Source: Streptomyces thinghirensis (GTDB lineage Bacteria; Actinomycetota; Actinomycetia; Streptomycetales; Streptomycetaceae). From it: 64,000 nucleotides of DNA. Both the position numbers and the translations under genes were made by a program. The stretch lies in contig JAKFGP010000058.1 of NCBI GenBank assembly GCA_021502835.1, forward strand, positions 1-64,000, in the 5' to 3' direction. Positions within the stretch are counted from its first letter, which is position 1. The number at the start of each line of letters is the position of its first letter. The notes beneath the pieces are model-generated. The model had not been told where the DNA came from. It searched no databases and saw only the letters and a program-made list of their open reading frames with translations. Below, piece after piece: positions 19,768 to 29,878 of this stretch.

Positions 19768-21147
19768 TCAGCGGGCCGCCTCCTCCTCCACCGTGCGGTC
19801 GCGTCCCGCCAGGAAGCCCACCACGATCTGCGGCACCATCAGGGCGCTCATCAGCGCGATCGGCAGCCCCGCCCCCGCTGTGCTGGTAGAGCACGCCCAC
19901 CAGCAGCGGGCCCGGGATGGAGATCAGGTAGCCGGTGCTCTGCGCGAAGGCGGACAGCTGGGCGACGCCCGCGCCCGTCCTGGCCCGCATCCCGACCATG
20001 GTCAGCGCGAGCGGGAAGGCGCAGTTGGAGATGCCGAGCAGCAGGGCCCAGGCCCAGGCGCCGCCGGCCGGGGGGAGTACAGGCCGGCGTAACCGGCGAG
20101 CCCGCACACGCCCAGTATCCAGCACGATCGGGCCCTGGTGGGGCAGGCGGGTGGCCACGCGCGGGATGACGAAGGCGAGCGGCACGCCCATCATCATGAT
20201 GACGGCGAGCAGCAGCCCCGTGTGCCGGCGGACACGCCCGCGTCCCGGAAGATCTGCGCCCATCCAGCCCATCGTGATGTAGGCGGCGGTGGCCTGGAGG
20301 CCGAAGAAGACGGCGAGCGCCCAGGCCGTACGGCTGCGGGTGATCCGCAGCGGGGGCTGTTCGGCGGACTGCTCCGTCGGCCGAACGGCACGCGCGGTCG
20401 CGGGCTCGGCGCCGGCCTCGTCGGCCCGCCGGGGCGTCCTGGGCGGGCGAGAGGGTGGACGGTGCCTTCCGGGGCCGTACGAACGGGATCCACGGCAGGA
20501 CGGCCGCCGCCGCCAGCGCCGCCCACACCGCGAGGCCGGGCTGCCGTGTCCGCCCAGCGCGTTCGTCACGGGCACGGTCGCCGCGGCGGCGATCGAGGTG
20601 CCGAAGGCGAGGGCCATCGAGTACAGGCCGGTCATAGGGCCGACCCGGTCGGGGGAAGAAGCGCTTGACGATGACCGGCATCAGGACGTTGCTGACCGCG
20701 ATGCCCATCAGGGCGAGGGCGGTGGCGGCCAGGAAGCCCGCCGTACCGCCCGCGTACGGGCGTATGAGCAGGCCCGCGGTGATGGCGACCATGCCCGCGC
20801 AGACCACCGCGCCGGGCCCGAAGCGGCGGGCCAGCCGCGGGGCGGTGACCCCGAAGACGGCGAAGCAGAGCGGGGGCACGGAGGTGAGCAGTCCGGCCAC
20901 GCTGCCGCTCATGCCGAGCCCGTCGCGGACCTCTTCCAGGAGCGCGCCCAGGCTCGTGATGGCGGGCGCGCAGGTTGAGCGCGGCCAGGACGATGCCGAG
21001 GAGGAGCAGGCGGGTCGTCCACGTCGTCCACGCGCGCGCGCCGGGCGTCTGGGCCTCGTGCGCGGTCGACTCGCCGGGGAACGTGGACGCAGAGGTTCCC
21101 GTTCGCTTTTCCGTCCGAGTCTCCGTCCGGGTTTCGTCACTAGCCAT
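19768..21147 (-). CDS. CynX/NimT-family MFS transporter
   Basis: This is a 12-helix major facilitator of about 460 residues, related to cyanate and 2-nitroimidazole transporters. Recognisable helices include RLLLLGIVLAALNLR (first), SVAGLLTSVPPLCFAVFGVT, GFLAATALALMGIAVSNVLM, ALAVFFGLQATAAYITMGWM, VIMMMGVPLAFVIPRVA and ALLLGISNCAFPLALTMVGM. The hydrophilic middle loop is rich in Ala/Pro/Arg. The frame is broken at no fewer than eight places. Substrate unknown. The divergent GntR regulator 59 bp away is the likely controller, and the 38-aa microprotein downstream is a likely partner. Confidence 0.87.
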
Positions 21148-21206
21148 GAGACCCATCGCCAGAATCAAGGGATGATTGCTTGTCCACTCGCGTGCGAAGG
21201 TGAGCC

Positions 21207-21897
21207 ATGCCTCTGAGTCACCCCCGTCGTTCGGCGCTGTCCGAGCAGGTCATCGCAGCACTGCGGCAGCAGATCGCCTCGGGCGAGTGGCCGGTCGGCT
21301 CCCGCATCCCGACCGAGCCCGAGCTGGTCGAACAGCTCGGCGTCGCCCGGAACACGGTCCGTGAGGCGGTCCGCGCGCTGGCCCACAACGGCCTGCTGGA
21401 CATCCGCCAGGGCTCCGGTACGTACGTCGCGGCGACCAGTGAGCTGGCGGGGTGATGCAGCGCCGCTTCGCCGACGCCGACCCCCGGCACATCGCCGAAC
21501 TGCGTTCGACCCTGGAGTCCGCCGCCGCCCGGCTGGCCGCCGAGCGGCGCACGGAGAAGGACCTCAAGCAGCTCGACGCGCTGCTGGTGCGCCGCGAGGA
21601 GGCCTGGGAGTCGGGCGACACGGAGGCGTTCGTGACGGCGGACGCGACCTCCACCTGGCCGTCGTGGCCGCCTCGCACAACGACGTGACGACCGCCATGT
21701 GCGCGGACCTCGGCGAGGTGATGCGGGACTGGCTGCGGGTCGACGTCGGCAGCGAGCTGGACGCCGGAGACGCACATGGACCGCTATCGCGGCTGGTCGA
21801 CGCCATCCGCGCGGGGGACGCCGTGACGGCCGCGGAGGAGGCGGCGGGCTATCCGTTCCTGTGCCGTCCGGGCCGGTTCAGCGCACCCCGCTGGTGA
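21207..21897 (+). CDS. GntR-family transcriptional regulator (FadR/FCD type)
   Basis: The N-terminal winged HTH (residues about 10-75) reads LSEQVIAALRQQIASGEWPV, then PTEPELVEQLGVARNTVREA and LLDIRQGSGTYV. The C-terminal all-helical FCD effector domain begins with IAELRSTLESAAARLAAER and includes the conserved FHLAVVAASHNDV, whose histidine takes part in ligand or metal binding. The frame breaks near 21452, 21650 and 21775. It is divergent from the MFS transporter gene, which it most likely represses. Its 3' end overlaps the convergent next gene by about 20 bp. Confidence 0.88.
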
Positions 21898-22230
21898 CTG
21901 ACCCACCGCCGCCCGGGACCTCCTTCCAGCACCGTCCGTCCAGACGTACGGTCTGCGCGGGTCCGGCCGGGACCGCTGAACTGTCGCTGTCGAGGTCCCA
22001 CCAGCGGGCGCACTCGACGTGCAGACGCACGTGGTCGGTCTCCGGGTACGGGTTGTGGCAGTAAGGCGGTCACGTCGGAGTCGTCGACGCGAACCCCGCA
22101 TGCGGCGCCGAACAGCTGTCCCGACGGGGTGTCCGAGGCGGCACGCGCGCGTGGACACGGCTTCGTACGGCAGGATCAGCACGAACGCGAGGGCGACGGT
22201 CGCTGAGGCCAGGCGAGGGAGCAGACGCAT
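21878..22230 (-). CDS. Small secreted protein, unknown
   Basis: The N-terminus RLLPRLASATVALAFVLILP is a signal peptide or membrane anchor. The mature part, after reconstruction, has four or five cysteines (for example CASDTPSGQ, HVECARWWDLDSDSS and DGRCWKEVPGGGG), suggesting a disulfide-bonded exported domain. About 115 residues. The frame breaks near 22135 and 22060. Two frames are open over the second half. I prefer the one above because its residue usage is protein-like and it stops at 21878. Family unknown to me. Confidence 0.6.
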
Positions 22231-22344
22231 AGGGACCTCCTCGGCCGCGCTGGGGAGGAAAACGCATGGTGAACCCGATGCTTCAGCGTGCGCCGCCGGC
22301 CGCCCCGCCGCCCGGCCGACTGGGCCGAACGGGTGACATGCCGA

Positions 22345-22375
22345 GGGCCCGCGCCCCCGGGAAGGACGCGGGCCC
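22345..22375 (-). terminator. Hairpin downstream of fabI
   Basis: GGGCCCGCG at 22345-22353 pairs with CGCGGGCCC at 22367-22375, only 17 bp beyond the fabI stop. Confidence 0.65.
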
Positions 22376-22391
22376 CGGAAGGGCGAAGCGG

Positions 22392-23156
22392 TCAGGCGCC
22401 GACGGCGTGCAGGCCACCGTCGACGTGGACGATCTCACCCGTGGTCTTCGGGAACCAGTCGCTCAGCAGCGCGACGACACCGCGGCCGGCCGGCTCCGGG
22501 TCCTTCAGGTCCCACTCCAGGGGGCGCGGTTGTCCCACACGGAGGCCAGCTCGGCGAAGCCCGGGATGGACTTGGCGGCCATGGAGCCGATCGGGCCCGG
22601 CGGAGACCAGGTTGCAGCGGATGTTCTGCCTTGCCCAGGTCACGCGCCATGTAGCGGCTGGTGGCCTCCAGGGCGGCCTTGGCCGGGCCCATCCAGTCGT
22701 ACTGGGGCCAGGCGTACTGCGCGTCGAAGGTGAGGCCGACGACCGAGCCGCCGTTCTGCATCAGCGGCAGGCAAGCCATGGTCAGCGACTTCAGGGAGTA
22801 CGCCGAGACGTGCATCGCGGTGGCGACCGACTCGAACGGCGTGTTCAGAAGTTGCCGCCGAGCGCGTCCTGCGGCGCGAAGCCGATGGAGTGGACGACGC
22901 CGTCGAGGCCGCCCAGCTCCTCGCCGACGATGTCGGCCAGGCGACCGAGGTGCTCGTCGTTGGTGACGTCCAGCTCGATGACCTTGGTGGGCTTGGGCAG
23001 CTTCCTGGCGATGCGCTCGGTCAGCGTGGGCGCGGAACGCGGTCAGGATGATCTCGGCACCTGCTCCTGGGCCAGCTTGGCGGTGTGGAAGGCGATGGAG
23101 GACTCCATCAGCACACCGGTGATCAGGACGCGCTTGCCCTCGAGAATTCCGCTCAT
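22392..23156 (-). CDS. fabI: Enoyl-ACP reductase (NADH), InhA/FabI
   Basis: FabI reduces trans-2-enoyl-ACP in each cycle of type II fatty-acid synthesis. The N-terminus MSGILEGKRVLITGVLMESS carries the FabI version of the nucleotide motif. The catalytic region has FDAQYAWPQYDWMGPAKAAL, with the Tyr-x6-Lys arrangement (YDWMGPAK). The C-terminus is DWFPKTTGEIVHVDGGLHA. About 255 residues. The frame breaks near 23060, 22990, 22850, 22625 and 22530. It follows fabG by 5 bp as the second gene of the operon. This is the target class of triclosan and isoniazid-like inhibitors. Confidence 0.93.
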
Positions 23157-23161
23157 GGTGA

Positions 23162-23880
23162 TCAGTGACCCATTCCCAGTCCGCCGTCAACGGGAATGAC
23201 GGCTCCAGTGATGTACGAGGCGTCGTCCGAGGCGAGGAACTGCACCGTCGCGGCGATCTCCTCGGGCTGCGCGTACCGGCCCAGCGGCACCTGCGACACG
23301 ATGTTCGACCGCTGCTCGTCGGTGAGCGCCTTGGTCATGTCCGTGTCGACGAAGCCCGGCGCGACGACGTTGAAGGTGAGGTTGCGCGAGCCCAGCTCAC
23401 GGGCGAGGAACGCGCGAAGCCGACCAGGGCGGCCTTGGAGGCGGCGTAGTTCGCCCGTCCCGCGGAGCCGAGCAGCCCGACCACCGACGAGATGAGCACG
23501 ACGCGGCCCCTTCTTGGCGCGCAGCATGCCGCGGTTGGCCCGCTTGACGACGCGGAAGGTGCCGGTGAGGTTGGTGTCGACGACGGAGGTGAAGTCCTCC
23601 TCGGACATGCGCATCAGGAGCTGGTCCTTGGTGACGCCGGCGTTGGCGACCAGGACCTCGACGGGACCGTGCGCTTCCTCGATCTCCTTGTGGGCCTGCT
23701 CCACCTGCTCGCTGTCGGTGATGTCGCACTTGACGGCGAGGCAGCCCAATTCGGTCAGGGCCTCCGGCGGCTCACCCGAGCGGTACGTGATCGCGACCTG
23801 TCACCGGCGTCGGCGAAAGCGCGGGCGATGGCGAAGCCGATGCCCCGGTTGCCTCCGGTGACGAGAACCGAGCGGCTCAA
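23162..23880 (-). CDS. fabG: 3-oxoacyl-ACP reductase FabG
   Basis: FabG is the NADPH-dependent ketoreductase of fatty-acid synthesis. The start appears to be TTG at 23880, giving LSRSVLVTGGNRGIG with the TGxxxGIG motif, and AAAGGGTG lies upstream. Further motifs are VLVANAGVTKDQLLMRM, the active-site serine strand RVVLISSVVGLLG, YAASK (YxxxK), and FNVVAPGFVDTDMTKAL. It ends VDGGLGMGH. About 238 residues. The frame breaks near 23800, 23510 and 23415. It is transcribed ahead of fabI. The 280-bp region upstream, shared with the divergent tldD gene, should hold both promoters. Confidence 0.93.
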
Positions 23881-24162
23881 CGGATCACCCTTTCGATAGC
23901 GTTCTGGTACCCGCCCGGACACCCGGTTGACAGGCGGTGATGACAGGCGGCTTCCTCGAAAACCTATCGGTCCCCGCCCGTCCGCAAAGACTCGGGCGCC
24001 CACAGTGGCTTACGGGGCTGGCTGTCGGGTCCCACAGAAAAGGACCCGGCCGCGAAGGGCCGGCCACGGCTGAAAGTGGTCCCCGTCCGGCCCGACGCGA
24101 CATGATGCGGCGCAGCCCCGGTGTCGCGGCAGACGACCGGTCGTCGACAGAAAGAGACGCAG

Positions 24163-25697
24163 GTGCCTCCACAGTATCGACGAAGCCTTCACGGCACTCC
24201 CCTACGCGCCCTCGCCGACGCCGCCCTCGCACGCGCGCGTGCCCTCGGTGCCGAGCACGCGGACTTCCGGCTGAGCAGGTGCAGCGACGCCTCCTGGCGG
24301 TTGCGGGACGCCAAGCCCGCCGGGTCCTCCGACACCACCAACCTCGGGTACGCGGTGCGGGTGGTGCACGGCGGTACGTGGGGCTTCGCGTCGGGGGGTG
24401 GACCTGACGATGGACGCCGCCGCCAAGGTCGCCTCCCAGGCGGTGGCGATGGCGAAGCTGTCCGCGCAGGTGATCAAGGCGGCAGGGTCCGAGGAAGCGC
24501 GTGGAGCTGGCCGACGAGCCCGTGCACGCCGACCGGACATGGATCTGCGTCGTACGAGACCGATCCGTTCACCGTGCCGGACGCGGAGAAGTCGGCCCTG
24601 CTGGCCGACTGGAGCGCGCGGCTGCTGGCGGCCGACGGGGTCGACCACGTCGACGCCTCGCTGCTCACCGTGCACGAGAACAAGTTCTACGCCGACACCG
24701 CCGGGACCGTGACCACGCAGCAGCGGGGTGCGGCTGCATCCAGGTGCTCACCGCCGTGTCGGTGGACGACTCCAGCGGCGAGTTCGACTCCATGCGCACC
24801 CTCGCGCCGCCCGCCGGACGCGGCTGGGGAGTACCTGACCGGAACCGGCTGGGACTGGGACGCCGAGCTGGCCCGGATCCCGGAACTGCTGGCCGAGAAG
24901 ATGCGGGCGCCGAGCGTCGAGGCGGGCCTGTACGACCTGATCAGTCGATCCGTCGAACCTGTGGCCGACTATCCACGGGTCCATCGGGCACGCGACTGAG
25001 CTGGACCGCGCCCTCGGCTACGAGGCCGCCTACGCCAGGCACCTCCTTCGCCACCTTCGACCAGCTCGGCAAGTTGCGCTACGGCTCGGAGCTGATGAAC
25101 GTCACCGGCGACCGCACCGCCGAGCACGGGCTGGCCACCATCGGTTACGACGACGAGGGCGTCGAGGGCCAGTCCTGGGACCTGGTGAGGGACGGCACGC
25201 TGGTCGGCTACCAGCTCGACCGGCGCATCGCGCAGCTCACCGGCTTCGAGCGGTCCAACGGGTGCGCCTACGCCGACTCCCCCGCCCATGTGCCCGTGCA
25301 GCGCGCTGCCAACGTGTCGCGCTGCGGCCGGACCCCGGCGGGCTGTCCACGGAGGACCTGATCGGGGGCGTGGAGCGCGGGATCTACGTCGTCGGGGACC
25401 GGTCCTGGTCCATCGACATGCAGCGCTACAACTTCCAGTTCACCGGACAGCGGTTCTTCCGGATCGAGAACGGGCGGCTCGCCGGCCAGCTGCGGGACGT
25501 GGCCTACCAGGCGACGACCACCGACTGCAGGGGGTCCATGGCAGCCGTCGGCGGTCCGCAGACCTATGTCCTGGGCGGCGCCTTCAACTGTGGCAAGGCG
25601 CAGCCGGGACAAGGTCGCGTCCGTCTCGCACGGCTGCCCGTCCGCCCTCTTCAAGGGAGTCAACATTCTGAACACCACCCAGGAGGCGGGTCGATGA
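24163..25697 (+). CDS. tldD: TldD-like metalloprotease subunit
   Basis: TldD with TldE/PmbA forms a heterodimeric zinc protease that degrades unfolded or leader peptides. About 510 residues. The GTG start at 24163 precedes LRALADAALARARALGAEHA; the middle holds EKSALLADWSARLLAADGVD, and VNVTGDR-like SELMNVTGDRTAEHGLATIG marks the C-terminal domain. The metal motif, normally HExxxH, reads HGSIGH here (near 24975-24992), so the catalytic glutamate is missing as sequenced. About ten frame breaks occur. The 3' end overlaps pmbA (ATGA). Confidence 0.88.
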
Positions 25698-27092
25698 GCG
25701 CGGGTACGAGCAGGCCGCATCGAGATCGTCGAGCGGGCGCTGGAGCTGTCCCGGGCCGACGGGTGCGTCGTCATCGCCGACGAGGAGTCCACACGCCAAC
25801 CTGCGCTGGGCGGGCAACGCGCTCACCACCAACGGCGTCACGCGCGGACGCACGCTCACCGTCGTCGCCACCGTCGACGGCCGGGAGGAGCACGGCGTCC
25901 GGGGTCGTGTCGCGCTCGGCCGTGACCGTGGACGAGCTGGAGCCCCTGGTGCGCGCCGCGGAGGCCTGGCCGCACGCCTGGCGCCGGGCCGGCCGAGGAC
26001 GCGCAGCCGCTGGTCAGTGGTGTGCCCGCCTCGCCCGACTTCACCGACGCGCCCGCGCAGACGTCGTCGGCCGTGTTCGCCGACTTCGCCCCGGCCCTCG
26101 GGGAGGCGTTCGCACGCGCGCGCGGGCGGCCGGGAGCTGTACGGCTTCGCCAACCACGAGCTGACGTCGACGTACGTGGGTACGTCCACGGGGCTGCGGC
26201 TGCGGCACGACCAGCCCAACGGGACGCTGGAGCTGAACGCCAAGTCGCCGGACCGCACCCGGTCGGCGTGGGCGGGGCGGGCCACGCGGGACTTCAAGGA
26301 CGTCGACCCGGCGGCGCTCGACACCGAGTTGGCCGTACGGCTCGGCTGGGCCCAGCGGCGGGTGGAGCTGCCGCGGGGCGGTATGAGACGCTGCTGCCGC
26401 CGACCGCGGTCGCGGACCTGCTGATCTACCAGCTGTGGTCGGCCTCGGGCCGGGACGCGGCCGAGGGGCGCACGGTGTTCTCGAAGCCGGGCGGCGGCAC
26501 GCACGTCGGCGAGCGGCTCGGCGCGCTGCCGCTGACCCTGCGCAGCGATCCGCACGAGCCGGGTCTGGAGAGCGCGCCCTTCGTGGTCGCGCACTCCTCG
26601 GGCGGCGATCAGTCGGTGTTCGACAACGGACTGCCGGTCGGGGCCACCGACTGGATCCGCGCGGGCGAGCTGAACCGGCTGACGACCACCCGGCACAGCG
26701 CCGGGCTGACCGGGCTGCCGGTGGCGCCGGCGATCGGCAGCCTGATCCTGGACGGCGGCGACCCCGACCGGTCCCTGGAGCGGATGGTCGCCGGCACCTC
26801 GCGCGGGCTGCTGCTCACCTGCCTCTGGTACATCCGCGAGGTCGATCCGGCGACGCTGCTGCTGACCGGGCTGACCCGGGACGGCGTCTACCTCGTCGAG
26901 AACGGCGAGGTCGTCGGCGAGGTGAACAACTTCCGGTTCAACGAGTCGCCGGTGAGCCTGCTGGGCCGGGCCACGGGCGGGGCGCACGGAAAGACGCTGC
27001 CCAGGGAATGGGGCGACTGGTTCACCCGGGCCGCGATGCCCGCGCTGCGCGTCCCCGATTTCAACATGAGCTCTGTCAGCCAGGGCGTATAA
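25694..27092 (+). CDS. pmbA: PmbA/TldE-like metalloprotease partner
   Basis: This is the non-catalytic partner of TldD, about 465 residues. Features: IEIVERALELSRADGCVVIA at the N-terminus, ELYGFANHELTSTYVGTSTG in the middle, DLLIYQLWSASGRDAAEGRT, and a long intact C-terminal half from 26430 containing FDNGLPVGATDWIRAGELN and NNFRFNESPVSLLGRA. No HExxxH is present, as expected for this subunit. The frame breaks repeatedly between 25725 and 26390. The gene is coupled to tldD by a 4-bp overlap and lies 62 bp before tyrS. Confidence 0.9.
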
Positions 27093-27154
27093 CCTCGTAG
27101 TCGGCTGTCACCCGGCTGCCCGAAGATCATGAGCACGTAGGAGACACGAGAACC

Positions 27155-28421
27155 GTGACGGACATCGTCGACGAGCTGAAGTGGCGCGGGCTGTTCACCT
27201 AGTCCACTGACGAGGACGCTTTGCGCAAGGCGCTCGCGGACGGTCCCGTCACGTTCTATTGCGGTTTCGACCCGACCGCGCCGTCGCTGCGTGGGGCACC
27301 TGGTGCGGGTGCTCACCGTGCGCCGGCTCCAGCAGGCCGGTCACCGGCCGCTGGCGCTGGTCGGCGGCGCGACGGGCCAGATCGGCGACCCGCGCCCGAC
27401 CGCCGAGCGCACGCTGAACTCGCCGGAGACCGTCGCGGGCTGGGTCGAGCGGCTGCGCGGCCAGATCGAGCCGTTCCTGTCCTCGAGGGCGAGAACGCGG
27501 CCGTGCTGGTCAACAACCTCGACTGGACCGCGGGCCTCTCCGCGATCGAGTTCCTGCGGGACATCGGCAAGCACTTCCGGGTCAACAAGATGCTGACCAA
27601 GGACTCCGTCGCCCGGCGGCTGGAGTCCTCCGAGGGCATCAGCTACACGGAGTTCAGCTACCAGCTCCTCCAGGCGATGGACTTCCTCCAGCTCTACCGG
27701 AGGTACGGCTGCACGATGCAGCAGGGCGGCAGCGACCAATGGGGCAACCTCACGGCCGGCCTGGACCTGCTGCACCGCCTGGAGCCGGACGCCACCGCGC
27801 ACGCCTACGCGACGCCGCTGATGACCAAGGCGGACGGCACGAAGTTCGGCAAGACCGAGGGCGGCGCCGTCTGGCTCGACCCGGAGATGACCACGCCGTA
27901 CGCGTTCTACCAGTTCTGGCTGAACGTGGACGACCGGGACATCTCGACGTACATGCGGATCCTCTCCTTCCGCTCCCGGGAGGAGCTGGAGGAGCTGGAG
28001 CGGCAGACCGAGGAGCGCCCGCAGGCCCGGGCCGCGCAGCGCGCGCTGGCCGAGGAGCTGACGACGCTGGTGCACGGCGCCGACCAGACGGCCTCCGTGA
28101 TCGCCGCGTCCAAGGCCCTCTTCGGCCAGGGCGACCTGAGCGAGCTGGACGACCGGACGCTGGCCGCGGCCCTCTCCGAGCTGCCGCACGTGCGCGGATC
28201 GCCGAGCCGGCCCCGGTCGTCGACCTGTTCGCCGAGGTCGGCCTGGTCGCCAGCAAGTCCGCCGCGCGCCGCCACGGTCAAGGAGGGCGGCGCCACGTGA
28301 ACAACGCCAAGGTCACCGGCGAGGACGCCGTCCCCGCCAAGGAGGACCTGCTGCACGGGCGCTGGCTGGTGCTGCGCCGCGGCAAGAAGAACCTGGCGCG
28401 GTGGAGGTCACCGGCGCCTGA
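27155..28421 (+). CDS. tyrS: Tyrosyl-tRNA synthetase
   Basis: This is a class I aminoacyl-tRNA synthetase that charges tRNA-Tyr. The GTG start at 27155 gives [15 protein letters not shown], then an in-frame TAG (27200-27202) at codon 16 where the family has Gln (..AQST). After that come [11 protein letters not shown] with GHL (HIGH-type motif), [18 protein letters not shown], and the KMSKS-type loop [18 protein letters not shown]. The C-terminal S4-like domain includes [15 protein letters not shown]. About 422 residues. The frame also breaks near 27296, 27484, 28195, 28275 and 28398. As an essential gene it is strong evidence that these lesions are sequencing errors. Confidence 0.94.
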
Positions 28422-28787
28422 GCGCGCGTGCGAGGGCGGTATCCGGTGCCTTGCGGCTCGCCGAATGCCGCCCCTTCGCCGTACAGAGTTCGCGCGGGTG
28501 GTCGAGCCCGCTCGCGCATCTTCCTCTTGCCGCGCACCGACATGCAGATCGCGTCACCGACGGCGACGATGATGACCGCGGCCACCAGCTGGAACAGGTG
28601 CCGCCACCAGTCGATGCCGGAGGTCGACTCGACGCCGACGGCACGCGCGATCGCGTTGCCCGCGATGGCGCCGAGCATGCCGAAGATGGTGGTCAGCCGC
28701 TAGGGGGCTGTGCTGCTTCCCGGGAATGATCGCCTTGGCGATCAGACCGAGCACAAATCCGACGATGATCGCCCACAACCAGCCCAT
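28408..28787 (-). CDS. GlsB/YeaQ/YmgE (transglycosylase-associated) membrane protein
   Basis: This small stress-related membrane protein has three helices: GWLWAIIVGFVLGLIAKAII, then FGMLGAIAGNAIARAVGV, and WWRHLFQLVAAVIIVAVGDA, ending in a basic tail (RGKRKMRERAR). The ATG at 28787 has GAGGAGG upstream. The usual length is 90-100 residues, so the true stop is probably near 28490. In this sequence no stop appears there; the nearest is at 28408 after a frame shift, hence the end is uncertain. An earlier break lies near 28700. It is convergent with tyrS. Confidence 0.8.
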
Positions 28788-29048
28788 GACTGCCTCCTCG
28801 TACGGCTCTACGCGAGCATTACCGCCGCAATGTTCGGCCGTACCGCGTACAGCGCATGCCGGATACGGCCGAACGAGGTACCCGGCTGCGCGGTGCGGCG
28901 CACGCCTGTGCGCGAGTTCGGGGTGCCCCGGTCTCGTAGGCGGCGCAGGCGCGGCGTAACGTGGGGAGTTGTCCGGGACCGGAGTCCCCGAGCGGCCGCG
29001 GACGGGAGCGGGCGGGGAGAGTCCGATGCGGGCGGATGGTGGAACCAG

Positions 29049-29450
29049 ATGCGGAAGCAGAGTGCCGGCGGCAGTGCCGAGGTGTTCCGGATCACCGGGG
29101 CCCGGACGGGTCTCCAGGAGGACGTGCGCGGGCGGCAGCGCCGGTACATCATCTCGATGTCGGTCCGAACGGTGTCGGTGGTCCTCGCGGCCTGCCTGTG
29201 GAACGTGGAACGGCACGTCGCGATCGTGGCCCCTGGTCCTCGGCGCGGTCCTGCCGTACATCTCGGTCGTGATCGCCAACGCCGGGCGCGAGAACGCGCC
29301 ATCGTTGCCGTCGACGTTCGTCACCGTGCCGACCCCGCCGATGATCATGCCGCCGCCGGCCGACGGCGGAACCGCGCGGAGCCCGGCCCGGAAGATGTCG
29401 TGTCCGACCCTGCGCCGGGCGCGGCGAGCGAGCCCCGCGGCAGATCGTGA
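29049..29450 (+). CDS. DUF3099 family membrane protein
   Basis: This is a small actinobacterial membrane protein (about 130 residues). The cytoplasmic start EVFRITGARTGLQEDVRGRQ and the DUF3099 signature RQRRYIISMSVRTVSVVLAA lead into two helices (VLAACLWNVERHVAIVALVL; LGAVLPYISVVIANAGRE). A Pro-rich tail follows SLPSTFVTVPTPP. The frame breaks near 29230 and 29375. Function unknown. Confidence 0.85.
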   Translation: MRKQSAGGSAEVFRITGARTGLQEDVRGRQRRYIISMSVRTVSVVLAACLWNVERHVAIVAPGPRRGPAVHLGRDRQRRARERAIVAVDVRHRADPADDHAAAGRRRNRAEPGPEDVVSDPAPGAASEPRGRS

Positions 29451-29646
29451 CCGGGAGTGACCCGCCGGGGCGGGCATCGATTCCGCGCCAGGCCTGAGAA
29501 ATCCTCAGATCAATCATGTTGTTCCGGTGCCGGGCGATGGGTGACCCGTGACATACTTCGTACGCGCTCCGCATCCCCGTCGGAGCGACAGACCGACGCC
29601 GGGCAGCTCCCCCGTGGCTGCTCGGCGTCGCCTTGTGTGTGGACCT

Positions 29647-29878
29647 GTGAGACGAACCTGCGGTGACGAGACCGCCCCGATCTGCTCCGCCAAGGGCTGC
29701 CGCACCGCCGCCGTGTGGGTGCTGGCGTGGAACAACCCGAAGCTGCACACGCCGGAGCGCCGCAAGACGTGGATCGCGTGCGAGGAGCACCGGGAGCATC
29801 TGTCCCAGTTCCTGGGGGTGCGGGGCTTCTGAAGGACGTGGTCCCGCTGGCGGACTGGGAGTCCCCGACGCCCCCTAG
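29647..29878 (+). CDS. Small Cys/His protein (possible zinc-binding), unknown role
   Basis: The core has [20 protein letters not shown] (CxxxxC pair), [20 protein letters not shown] and [12 protein letters not shown]. Spaced Cys and His residues suggest a zinc fold. About 75 residues. The start is uncertain (GTG at 29647 used). One base shift near 29828 must be assumed, otherwise translation ends after VRGF at 29832. With it the stop is TAG at 29876-29878, which shares the CTAG palindrome with the moaA stop on the opposite strand. Homologues sit beside moaA in other Streptomyces as far as I recall; function unknown. Confidence 0.72.

Noticed and set aside
27200..27202. TAG codons as programmed recoding (pyrrolysine or suppression)
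   Set aside because: No pyl genes or suppressor tRNA are seen and the record has many obvious base errors; error is the simpler explanation.
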